Below are positions 9,280-16,389 of a DNA stretch of 64,000 nucleotides, one piece after another (positions within the stretch are counted from its first letter, which is position 1; every line of letters starts with the position of its first letter). A program made the position numbers and the translations under genes. Location of the stretch: positions 372,001-436,000 of the forward strand of contig CAVVQM010000006.1 in NCBI GenBank assembly GCA_963750395.1. Direction: 5' to 3'. The notes beneath the pieces are model-generated. The model saw only the letters and a program-made list of their open reading frames with translations, ran no database searches and was not told the origin of the DNA. This DNA comes from JADJPO01 sp963750395. GTDB taxonomy: Bacteria > Actinomycetota > Actinomycetes > Actinomycetales > Kineosporiaceae.

Positions 9280-9323
9280 ATCATAGGTACGCGGCCCCCG
9301 AGTGGTTTGTCTCACATTGAGAC
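9280..9323 (-). promoter_or_regulatory. Candidate activator site and promoter of adh (GTCTCA-N3-TGAGAC, copy 2)
   Basis: The perfect palindrome GTCTCA/TGAGAC is at 9309-9323. On the minus strand a good -10 hexamer TATGAT is at 9285-9280, 33-34 bases from the palindrome centre. The palindrome would then lie at about -43, close to where an activator contacts polymerase. The gap 9166-9381 holds no other recognisable feature. Confidence 0.65.
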
Positions 9324-9381
9324 GCAGGTCCCCGCCGAGCGTCCGCCGTGACCTGGGGCTCGTCGTCCACCGGACCCGGGC

Positions 9382-10125
9382 TCAGCCGACGGGGCCGCGG
9401 GCGCCCAGCAGCAGGAAGAGCGGCAACTCCAGCAGCGGCCGCAGGTAGGGATGATCGGCCACCGTCGAGGGCTGGACGCGGGGCTCGTCCAGGCCGACGA
9501 TCCGGCATCCCGCCTGCAGCACCGTCGAGACGTAGGTCGACAGCGGGCGGTGGAAGTCGGGGGAGATGCTGCCGGGCAGTTCGTACTCGCTCAGGTACTG
9601 CGTGATCTCGGCACGCCCGGTGCGGGTCCAGGTGCGCAGGCTCTGCTCGAAACAGGGGTGCTCGACGGCGATCACCAGCAGGCCGCCCGGGTTCAGGGCG
9701 CGCAGGCAGGCGTCCACCCCGGCGCGCAGATCCGGGATGCCGCACAGCACCAGGGAGGCGATCACGACGTCGTAGCCGGGCTCGGGCAACGCGACGGGAC
9801 CGATGTCGAGCAGGTCCGCCTCGACGACGTCCACCGGCACCCGGTGTCGTTGAGCGGCGGCCCGGGTGTGGGCGGCGAGGGCGGCCGAGGGCTCCAGAGC
9901 GCTGACCCGCGCCCCGCCGTCGGCGAGCAGCCGGGCGAACTCGCCGGTTCCGCACCCGACATCCAGGACGGCGCGGCGCCGGACCGGGCCGATCATCCGC
10001 AACAGGGCCGGGTGCAGCAGGAAGCGCTTGACCACGTCGCCGTCCGCGGGCAGGCCGGCGAGTAGGTCCGGGGACAGGCCACGCCAGGCCGAGAGCGCTT
10101 CGGCGTGCGTGGTGCGCCTCGCCAC
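9382..10125 (-). CDS. Class I SAM-dependent methyltransferase
   Basis: A 247-residue methyltransferase with motif I VLDVGCGTGEF near residues 53-63, an acidic end to strand 2 (SALEPS), and a motif IV/post-I region VVIASLVLCGIPDL. The Rossmann core spans about residues 50-160, followed by a C-terminal cap. The substrate is unknown. GTG start at 10125. A palindrome identical to the adh one, with a CATGAT -10-like box, lies 25-65 bases upstream, so this gene may belong to the monooxygenase regulon rather than to the divergent iron-uptake genes. Confidence 0.8.
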   Translation of the reverse strand: MARRTTHAEALSAWRGLSPDLLAGLPADGDVVKRFLLHPALLRMIGPVRRRAVLDVGCGTGEFARLLADGGARVSALEPSAALAAHTRAAAQRHRVPVDVVEADLLDIGPVALPEPGYDVVIASLVLCGIPDLRAGVDACLRALNPGGLLVIAVEHPCFEQSLRTWTRTGRAEITQYLSEYELPGSISPDFHRPLSTYVSTVLQAGCRIVGLDEPRVQPSTVADHPYLRPLLELPLFLLLGARGPVG

Positions 10126-10149
10126 CTCGCCACCTCACCTCGCCCTGGC

Positions 10150-10190
10150 ATCATGCCTGCCGTAACGTGATTCTCGTCTCACATTGAGAC
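10150..10190 (-). promoter_or_regulatory. Candidate activator site and promoter of the methyltransferase (GTCTCA-N3-TGAGAC, copy 3)
   Basis: GTCTCACATTGAGAC at 10176-10190 is identical in all 15 bases to copy 2. A CATGAT hexamer at 10155-10150 on the minus strand lies 30-31 bases from the palindrome centre and about 25 bases before the methyltransferase start. The conserved spacing on the same strand argues that it serves this gene and not the feo operon on the plus strand. Confidence 0.6.
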
Positions 10191-10265
10191 ACCCGCAGTG
10201 GCTTGGCAAGGTGTTTCCTGGAGATGTCGCCACGGCCGTCCCACGGTGCGAGGGGAGCGTCGATC

Positions 10266-10496
10266 GTGCATCTGACACTCGACCTGGGCGCTCGTCTTGC
10301 GCTGTTCGGAGCCATCGTCATCGCCGTCCTGGTGCTGCGCGAGGGACTGCTGCGCGGACTGGATCGCGAGCTACTGCCGCGCAGCGTGCTGGCCCGCATC
10401 GACCGGATCACCCGCGTCTCGCCGATGGTGGTCGGATGGGCCGTGCTGGCCGTCGTGACCGGTCTGGTCATCGAGGCGTCGGTGGGGGCGGCCTGA
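10266..10496 (+). CDS. Small membrane protein at the head of the feo operon
   Basis: From the GTG at 10266 (GAGGGGAG eight bases upstream) this encodes 76 residues with two hydrophobic segments: one near residues 5-25 ending in LREGLLRGLDREL, the other near residues 52-74. An upstream in-frame start at 10203 exists but lacks a ribosome site. The stop overlaps the feoA start (TGATG). No known family is recognised. Position suggests an accessory membrane subunit of the iron transporter, comparable in place to FeoC-like or other small Feo partners, but this is inference only. Confidence 0.6.
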   Translation: MHLTLDLGARLALFGAIVIAVLVLREGLLRGLDRELLPRSVLARIDRITRVSPMVVGWAVLAVVTGLVIEASVGAA

Positions 10497-10732
10497 TGAC
10501 GCTCGCCGAACTCCCCGAGGGCCAGTCCGCCGTGGTCGTGTCAGTGATCACGGACGTGCCGCAGCGACGACGGTTGCTGGACTTCGGGCTCATCCCCGGG
10601 GCGGTGGTGGCCGCCGAGAACACCAGCCCGCTGGGCGACCCGACGGCGTATCGGGTCCGCGGCACCCTGGTGGCCCTGCGGCGCCTGCAGGCGCACGGCA
10701 TCCTGGTCGAGCCCCTGGCGGCCTCGCCTTGA
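10496..10732 (+). CDS. feoA: Ferrous iron transport protein A
   Basis: A 78-residue SH3-like cytoplasmic protein. The FeoA core is visible as LAELPEGQSAVV, then RRRLLDFGLIPGAVV, then a C-terminal strand around VALRRLQAHGILVEPL (the slot usually occupied by RxxEAxxIxV). It lies between the small membrane protein and feoB, overlapping both by one to four bases. FeoA supports FeoB-dependent Fe(II) uptake under low oxygen or acidic conditions. Confidence 0.88.
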   Translation: MTLAELPEGQSAVVVSVITDVPQRRRLLDFGLIPGAVVAAENTSPLGDPTAYRVRGTLVALRRLQAHGILVEPLAASP

Positions 10733-11565
10733 GCGGGTGCACCGACTGTGAGGCGGGCGGCGCCTCGGAGGGTCTGGGCGGCGCCGGCACCCATCCGACC
10801 GCGGGCCTGCGGCGCCTTGGGCTGTCCGTGCCCGCGGGTCACCGAACCGTTGCGCTGGCCGGCAACCCGAACACGGGCAAGACGACGCTGTTCAACGCGT
10901 TGACCGGGTTACGCCAGCACGTGGGGAACTGGCCGGGGACCACGGTGACCCGCACCGTCGGTGGCTACCTCTACGGCGGCAAGGGATATCGGGTCCTCGA
11001 CCTGCCGGGGGCCTACTCACTGGACTCGGCCTCCCCCGACGAGGAGGTGGCGCGCGACGCGCTGTTCGTGGGCTCGCCCGACGTCACCGTCGTCGTCGTG
11101 GACGCCACCCGCCTGGCGTACGGCCTTCCCCTGGTGCTGCAGGTGCGCGAACTGGCGCTGCGTACCGTCGTGGCGCTGAACCTGATCGACGCCGCCGACC
11201 GGGACGGGATCAGGATCGACGTCCGGCACCTTCGCCGTGAACTGGACGCCGCGGTGGTGCCGATCGCGGCGCGGCAGGGTCGGGGCCTGCCGGAGCTGAT
11301 GCGGGCGATCGCCCGGGCGGCGGACGGCGAGCCGGCCGGGCGGGCGGTCGGCTACATGCGCGATCCGGACCTGATCGCCGCGGTGGCCTCCCTCGCCGTC
11401 CGGCTGCGGGAGCAGTTCCCGGGTCTGGTCCGTGCCGAATGGGTCGCGCGGCGGCTGATCGAGGGCGATCCGGCCGTCCGGGCGGCCGTGCTCGACGGAT
11501 CGCTCGGCCTCGCAGCGATGCCGCCGGTGCCGGGCGACGACCCGAGTCTGCGCCGGGCCGGATGA
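10729..11565 (+). CDS. feoB: FeoB N-terminal GTPase part (separate ORF)
   Basis: 278 residues holding the G-protein and helical (GDI-like) domain of the Fe(II) transporter. G1 is GNPNTGKTT (45-53), G3 is DLPGAYSL, and G4 is NLID. The frame ends with a TGA that overlaps the ATG of the following membrane ORF by four bases, so the classical single FeoB chain is divided at the linker before the first membrane helix. The start is a TTG overlapping the feoA stop; no ATG/GTG precedes the G1 motif closely. The split may be real, since the overlap is ideal for coupling, or it may be a single-base error as in glmS. Confidence 0.85.
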   Translation: MSGCTDCEAGGASEGLGGAGTHPTAGLRRLGLSVPAGHRTVALAGNPNTGKTTLFNALTGLRQHVGNWPGTTVTRTVGGYLYGGKGYRVLDLPGAYSLDSASPDEEVARDALFVGSPDVTVVVVDATRLAYGLPLVLQVRELALRTVVALNLIDAADRDGIRIDVRHLRRELDAAVVPIAARQGRGLPELMRAIARAADGEPAGRAVGYMRDPDLIAAVASLAVRLREQFPGLVRAEWVARRLIEGDPAVRAAVLDGSLGLAAMPPVPGDDPSLRRAG

Positions 11566-13001
11566 CGGGGCGGGTCCGGGTGAACCCGCGCGCCGCGATC
11601 GTCGAGGAGGCCGACCGGCTCGCCGGCACCCTGCCGGCCGGCGTCGAGGACCGCCTGGTCGCCGACCTGCACGCTCGTGCGGACGCCATCGCCGCCGCCG
11701 TCGTCTCGGAGCCGGGGGCGCCGGCCGCCCTGCGCGGGCAACAACGCCTCGACCGGATCCTCACCCACCGCATCGGTGGGTTCTTCGTGATGGGGCTGCT
11801 CTTCTACGCGGTGTTCTGGTTCACCATCACCGGTGCCGCGGTGCCGTCGGACCTGCTGTTCGACCTGCTGGTCGGCCGGATCCATCCGGAGCTGCAGCAG
11901 CTGTTCGCCGCCGCGGGCAGCCCCGTCTGGGTGACCGGCCTGCTGGTGGACGGCGTCTACCTGTCCACGGCCTGGGTGGTCGCGGTGATGCTGCCGCCGA
12001 TGGCGATCTTCTTCCCCCTGTTCGCGTTGCTGGAGGACTTCGGGTACCTGCCCCGGGTCGCCTTCAACCTCGACCGGCTCTTCGCCCGTTCCGGGGCGCA
12101 CGGCAAGCAGGCGCTGACGATGATGATGGGCTTCGGCTGCAACGCGGCGGGCATCACGGCCACCCGCATCATCGAGTCCCCCCGCGAGCGGATGATCGCG
12201 ATCCTGACCAACAATTTCAGCATCTGCAACGGGCGCTGGCCGACCCTGATGCTGATGGGCACGATCTTCGTCGGCGCCGTCGTCCCCGCCCCGGTGGCCG
12301 GTGCCGTGGCCGCGGGGGCGGTGGTCCTGGTGGCGGTGATCGGCGTCGGCACCGCCCTGGCCTCGTCCTGGCTGCTGTCGCGCACCCTGCTGCGCGGTCA
12401 GGCGTCGGTGTTCACCCTGGAACTGCCGCCCTACCGTCGCCCCACGTTCTGGCGGACCATCGCCTCCACCGCCGTCGACCGCACCTTCGTGGTCCTGCGC
12501 CGGGCCGTGATCATGGCCGCCCCCGCCGGCGCGGTGCTGTGGGTGCTCAGCAACGTCACCCTGGGCCAGGTCAGCCTGGCCGCCCACGCGGTCTCGGCGC
12601 TCGACCCGCTCGGGCTGGCCCTCGGGCTCAACGGGATCATCCTGATCGCCTACATCGTCGCGATCCCGGCCAACGAGATCGTCATCCCGACGATCCTGAT
12701 GCTGACCATCACCACGGGCACGGCTGCGGCGACGGCCACGGCGGGTGCCACGCCCGGGGTGATGCTGAATCTCGGTGACGCGCAGGCCGAGCAGGTGCTC
12801 GTCGGGATCGGCGGCTGGACGCTGCTGACCGCCGTCAACCTCATGCTCTTCAGCCTGCTGCACAACCCCTGCAGCACCACGATGCTCACGATCTGGAAGG
12901 AGACCGGCAGCGTGCGCTGGACCGCCGTGTCGGCGGCGCTGCCGCTGGCGGTCGGCTTCGCCGTCACCTTCGCCACCGCCACCGTGGCCAGGGCGCTGTA
13001 G
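11562..13001 (+). CDS. feoB: FeoB membrane-permease part (separate ORF)
   Basis: 479 residues from the ATG at 11562 (ATGA overlap with the GTPase ORF), with about nine to ten hydrophobic segments. The first Gate-like motif reads GFGCN (190-194) followed by AAGITATR; the usual Pro after CN is replaced by Ala-Ala. The second gate, usually SCGARLP, reads SICNGRWPT, so the Cys is kept but its setting differs. The N-terminal 60 residues continue the helical linker of a normal FeoB. It would form the Fe(II) channel with the GTPase part in trans if the split is genuine. Confidence 0.85.
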   Translation: MTGRVRVNPRAAIVEEADRLAGTLPAGVEDRLVADLHARADAIAAAVVSEPGAPAALRGQQRLDRILTHRIGGFFVMGLLFYAVFWFTITGAAVPSDLLFDLLVGRIHPELQQLFAAAGSPVWVTGLLVDGVYLSTAWVVAVMLPPMAIFFPLFALLEDFGYLPRVAFNLDRLFARSGAHGKQALTMMMGFGCNAAGITATRIIESPRERMIAILTNNFSICNGRWPTLMLMGTIFVGAVVPAPVAGAVAAGAVVLVAVIGVGTALASSWLLSRTLLRGQASVFTLELPPYRRPTFWRTIASTAVDRTFVVLRRAVIMAAPAGAVLWVLSNVTLGQVSLAAHAVSALDPLGLALGLNGIILIAYIVAIPANEIVIPTILMLTITTGTAAATATAGATPGVMLNLGDAQAEQVLVGIGGWTLLTAVNLMLFSLLHNPCSTTMLTIWKETGSVRWTAVSAALPLAVGFAVTFATATVARAL

Positions 13002-13688
13002 TCAGCCCCAGGTCCGCTGCGGCAGCTCGGGCGAGGTCACCCCGTCCGTCAGACCCCTCGCGAGCCACCCCAGGAGAGCGGCCCTGCTCCCGCTCACCGG
13101 GACGCCGTCCGGCGGGCCGATCACCCACTCCTCGCCCTCGTCCGTGCGCAGCCGCAGCGCCGGGGGAGTGGTCGAGGCGTCGAGCATGCGTGTCTCGAGC
13201 ACCAGGAACCGGTGCAGTAGGTCGGGTTCGACGTCGGCGAAGCCGAAGCCGGCCAGCAGGTCGACGTGGTGGTAGACGACCTCGCGCAGCCGCATGTCGG
13301 CCAGGTTGGCGATCCGGATCATCGTCCCGCTGCCGGGCGTGCGCTCGAGGCGCAGTTCGGCGTGCTCCGGGCCGAGGCGCGCCAGCAGATCTGCCAGGGT
13401 CGCCGCGGAGGTGGTGATGTCGGCCAGCTGCTCGGCGATCGGGCGGGCGGCGCCGGCCTCGATGTCGGCGTCACGTTGTTCGGCGGAGGGGTACATGGTC
13501 GCGCCGGTGCCGTCGAGGGCAGCGGAGGCGAGCGTGGCGATCGCGTCGGCGTTGCGGGCCGTGTGGCTGAGGATGTGCCCCCGCGACCATCCGGCGCACA
13601 GCGAGGGCGCCGCCACGTCGTCCAGGGCCGCTGCGGTGCGCAGCAGCAACTCGGTGTGCCGGTCGATGCGTTTCAAGGCGTCGTCCAT
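13002..13688 (-). CDS. Maleylpyruvate isomerase-family (mycothiol-dependent/DinB-like) protein
   Basis: A 228-residue protein. Its N-terminal four-helix DinB/MDMPI domain carries the metal-site pattern SLCAGWSRGHILSHTARN near residues 29-46 and a second HVD around YHHVDLLAGF (about 139-148). Members bind a divalent metal and use mycothiol, or transfer small groups. It ends one base after feoB (convergent) and starts three bases downstream of the CaiB-type gene, so it is probably in that operon. The substrate is unknown. Confidence 0.8.
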   Translation of the reverse strand: MDDALKRIDRHTELLLRTAAALDDVAAPSLCAGWSRGHILSHTARNADAIATLASAALDGTGATMYPSAEQRDADIEAGAARPIAEQLADITTSAATLADLLARLGPEHAELRLERTPGSGTMIRIANLADMRLREVVYHHVDLLAGFGFADVEPDLLHRFLVLETRMLDASTTPPALRLRTDEGEEWVIGPPDGVPVSGSRAALLGWLARGLTDGVTSPELPQRTWG

Positions 13689-13691
13689 GGC

Positions 13692-14909
13692 TCAAGCCTC
13701 GGCGTCGCGGTCCCTTTCGTCCAGCCACTGCCGGACGGCGACCGAGTGCTCGCCGAGACCGGGGGGCGGCCGGTGCTCGGCGCGCCCGCCCGAGAACGGC
13801 GCGTCGTCGAACCGCAGCGGTGACCCGGGTAGCTCGATCCGGCCGAGCACTGGATGGTCGACGCCGATCACCAGGTGCTGGGATCTGGTCTGTTCCCAGT
13901 CGTAGACCGCGTCGATGGTCCGCACCTCACCTGCCGGGACACCGGCCCCCGTGAACAGGTCCAGGCACTCGTCCATGGTGCGATCGGCGAGGGCGGACTC
14001 GATCCGTTCGATCAGCCGATCGCGGTTGCGCACGCGGTCGGCGTTGGTGGCGAACCCATCCGCGGTCGGGTCCAGGCCCAGGGCGGCGGCGAGCGCGCGC
14101 CACAGGCCCTCGGAGCCGCAGGTGATCTGCACGAAGCCGTCCGCGCAGTGGAACGGTCCGTAGGGGGCGATCGCCGGATGATGGTTCCCGCGGGCCCGCG
14201 GCACCTGACCGGCGACGGTGTAGGCAGTGCCCTGGAACGCGTGGACGCCGACCATGCCCGCCAGCAGGGAGGTCCGCACCAGTCGGCCACGGCCGGTCCG
14301 GTGGCGCTCGTTCAGGGCGGCCAGCACCCCGATGACCGCGTTGTGCGCGCTGACCAGGTCGGCGATCGGCACCCCCACCCGTTGAGGATCGTCCGGCCCG
14401 GATCCGGTCAGCGACATCAGACCCCCCTCGCCCTGGGCGATCTGGTCATAGCCCGACCGGCCACCCTGCGGCCCGTCCTCGCCGAAGCCGCTGATCCTGA
14501 CGATCACCAGCGCCGGATTGATCGCGTGCATCCGCTCGACCGTGAAGCCCAGTCGGTCCAGCACCCCGGGCCGGAAGTTCTCCACCAGGACGTCGCCGTG
14601 CCGGATCAGCCGGGTCAGCGTGGCCTGCCCGTCGTCCGACTTCAGGTCGAGGACGATCGACTCCTTGTTGCGGTTGGCGGACAGGAAGTACGTCGAGATC
14701 GGGTCGTCCTCGGGCCCGACGAACGGTGGCCCGTAGCCGCGGGTGTCGTCCCCCGCCTCGCCCTCGACCTTGATCACTCGCGCACCGAGGTCGCCGAGCA
14801 TCATGGCCGCGTGCGGACCGGCCAGTGCCCGCGACAGATCGACCACCACCACGTCGCTCAGTGGGGCCGCCCGGCGAGTGGCGTCGGGCGGTTGCGGCAG
14901 CTCCGTCAT
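13692..14909 (-). CDS. CaiB/BaiF-family CoA transferase (type III)
   Basis: A 405-residue type III CoA transferase. It shows an N-terminal Rossmann half (VVVDLSRALAGPHAAMMLGDLGA), ISGFGEDGP, and the catalytic-aspartate segment GVPIADLVSA with Asp184, which aligns with Asp169 of CaiB/formyl-CoA transferase. The C-terminal part completes the interlocked fold. It would move CoA between carboxylic acids; the acid cannot be inferred. Followed at three bases by the MDMPI-family gene. The unrelated cvn operon ends 70 bases upstream. Confidence 0.87.
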   Translation of the reverse strand: MTELPQPPDATRRAAPLSDVVVVDLSRALAGPHAAMMLGDLGARVIKVEGEAGDDTRGYGPPFVGPEDDPISTYFLSANRNKESIVLDLKSDDGQATLTRLIRHGDVLVENFRPGVLDRLGFTVERMHAINPALVIVRISGFGEDGPQGGRSGYDQIAQGEGGLMSLTGSGPDDPQRVGVPIADLVSAHNAVIGVLAALNERHRTGRGRLVRTSLLAGMVGVHAFQGTAYTVAGQVPRARGNHHPAIAPYGPFHCADGFVQITCGSEGLWRALAAALGLDPTADGFATNADRVRNRDRLIERIESALADRTMDECLDLFTGAGVPAGEVRTIDAVYDWEQTRSQHLVIGVDHPVLGRIELPGSPLRFDDAPFSGGRAEHRPPPGLGEHSVAVRQWLDERDRDAEA

Positions 14910-14979
14910 GACCGCGAGCCTGCCAGCGACGGCGGGTGTCCGAGCCGTGCGGGGTGTGAGATCGTCCGCGGACGACGGG

Positions 14980-15597
14980 TCAGCGATCTCCCTGCCGAGC
15001 CCGGGCGCGCATGAGCACCAACTGCAGCGCGTGCAGGATGGAGCTCTTGACCGACTCGCGGCTCCGCGCGTCGACCCCGACGACCGGCACCTCGGGATTG
15101 ACGTTGGTCGCCTTCCGCACCGTCTCCAGGGTCAGGTTGTCCTGTCCCTCGAACTGGTTCACGGCGACGACGAACGGCAACCCGATCCGCTCGAAGTAGT
15201 CCAGCGGCACGAAGCAGTCGGCGAGCCGGCTGGTGTCGACGAGCACGACCCCGGTCAGCGCGCCCTGGGCGAGGTCGTTCCACATGAAGCCGAACCGGTC
15301 CTGTCCGGGCGTGCCGAACATGTACAGGATCATGCTGGTGTCGATCGTGATCCGGCCGAAGTCCAGGGCCACGGTCGTGGTCGTCTTCCTGTCCCGATCA
15401 CCGCGTTCGTCCACGCCGACGGAGACCGAGGTCATGGCCGCCTCGGTGGTGAGCGGCTCGATCTCGGAGAGGGCACCGATGAACGTGGTCTTGCCGACTC
15501 CGAATCCCCCGGACACGAGGAGCTTGACCGGAACGGGGGGCCGCCCCGCCCGTTGCGACCCGGCCGGCTTGAGCACGTCAGAGGGAACTGACACCAT
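14980..15597 (-). CDS. cvnD: Conservon GTPase
   Basis: A 205-residue MglA/Ras-like small GTPase with P-loop GGFGVGKTT (30-38), switch/G3 FGTPGQDRF (94-102) and G4 position NQFE (147-150). It is the last gene of a conservon (sensor - roadblock - DUF742 - GTPase), whose products form a membrane-linked complex resembling a eukaryotic G-protein system and influence development or metabolism in Streptomyces. The start overlaps the DUF742 gene by 20 bases; a GTG one codon later is an alternative. Confidence 0.92.
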   Translation of the reverse strand: MVSVPSDVLKPAGSQRAGRPPVPVKLLVSGGFGVGKTTFIGALSEIEPLTTEAAMTSVSVGVDERGDRDRKTTTTVALDFGRITIDTSMILYMFGTPGQDRFGFMWNDLAQGALTGVVLVDTSRLADCFVPLDYFERIGLPFVVAVNQFEGQDNLTLETVRKATNVNPEVPVVGVDARSRESVKSSILHALQLVLMRARARQGDR

Positions 15598-15955
15598 CGA
15601 TCAACCTCTCTAGGAACGCAACGTCGTCCTTCTGATCTGAACTGGCCTCGGAGGCCTCGAGCAGGCCGTCCTCGACCAGGTCGCCGACGACGATGAGGGC
15701 GACCATCAGCGGTATCCCGAGCCGGGCGGCGATCTCGGCCGCCGACCGCGGCTGGTCGCACTGGGCCAGAACGGCGGCCCGCTCGAAGGCCGCTCCACCT
15801 CCCCGCCCACTACCACCGTCACGTGCGGTCGCCGACAGCGACACGACCGTCTCCATCGCGATGTCGACCCGTGCGGACCTCGTCCGGCCACCGGTGATCA
15901 GGTACGGGCGCACGAGCCTCTCATGCTCGTCGTGGCCAGCCTTGTCGGTGCTCAC
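15578..15955 (-). CDS. cvnC: Conservon DUF742 winged-helix protein
   Basis: 125 residues from a GTG at 15955 that overlaps the roadblock stop (GTGA). Typical DUF742 features are the N-terminal RLVRPYLITGGRTR and a winged-helix part with AAEIAARLGIPLMVALIVVGDLVEDGLL. The longer frame to 16060 would enter the preceding gene and is not used. It links the GTPase to the roadblock protein in the conservon complex. Confidence 0.9.
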   Translation of the reverse strand: MSTDKAGHDEHERLVRPYLITGGRTRSARVDIAMETVVSLSATARDGGSGRGGGAAFERAAVLAQCDQPRSAAEIAARLGIPLMVALIVVGDLVEDGLLEASEASSDQKDDVAFLERLIDGVSSL

Positions 15956-16389
15956 TGCATCAGGCTCATCTTGAGCTCGGTGATGAGTTCGGGCGTGAGC
16001 AGCTGACCGATCCGCTGGACGAGCACGGTGGCCTCGTACCCGATCGCGCCCAGATCGCACTTGCCCGAGGTGACCACTCCGAGACAGGAGCCGCCGCTGA
16101 TCGCCGACACCAAGAGGTAGCCGTGACCGAATTCCGTGATCACCTGGCGCAGAGGACCCTTGGAGAGCAACCGCGAGGCGCTCAGCGACAGGCTGGTCAG
16201 TCCGGAGATCATCGCCGCCAGCTTGTCGGCGTCGGCCCGGGACAGGCTGGCGGACAGCGCCAGCAGCAGGCCGTCCGAGGACACGCCGATGGCCTGCTCC
16301 ACGCCGGCCGTCTTGTCGACGAAGTTGTCGAGCAGCCAGCCGACGTCGCGCGCCGCGTCACTGAGCTCGGGGGTGGTGGTCTCGCTCAC
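15952..16389 (-). CDS. cvnB: Conservon roadblock/LC7-domain protein
   Basis: A 145-residue roadblock/LC7 (MglB-like) protein; the core DGLLLALSASLSRADADKLAAM lies at about residues 29-50 and the conserved LLVSAISGGSCLGVV near 97-111. Such proteins act as GTPase regulators of the adjacent CvnD-type GTPase. The start GTG overlaps the sensor stop (GTGA), and its stop overlaps cvnC in the same way. Confidence 0.92.
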   Translation of the reverse strand: MSETTTPELSDAARDVGWLLDNFVDKTAGVEQAIGVSSDGLLLALSASLSRADADKLAAMISGLTSLSLSASRLLSKGPLRQVITEFGHGYLLVSAISGGSCLGVVTSGKCDLGAIGYEATVLVQRIGQLLTPELITELKMSLMQ

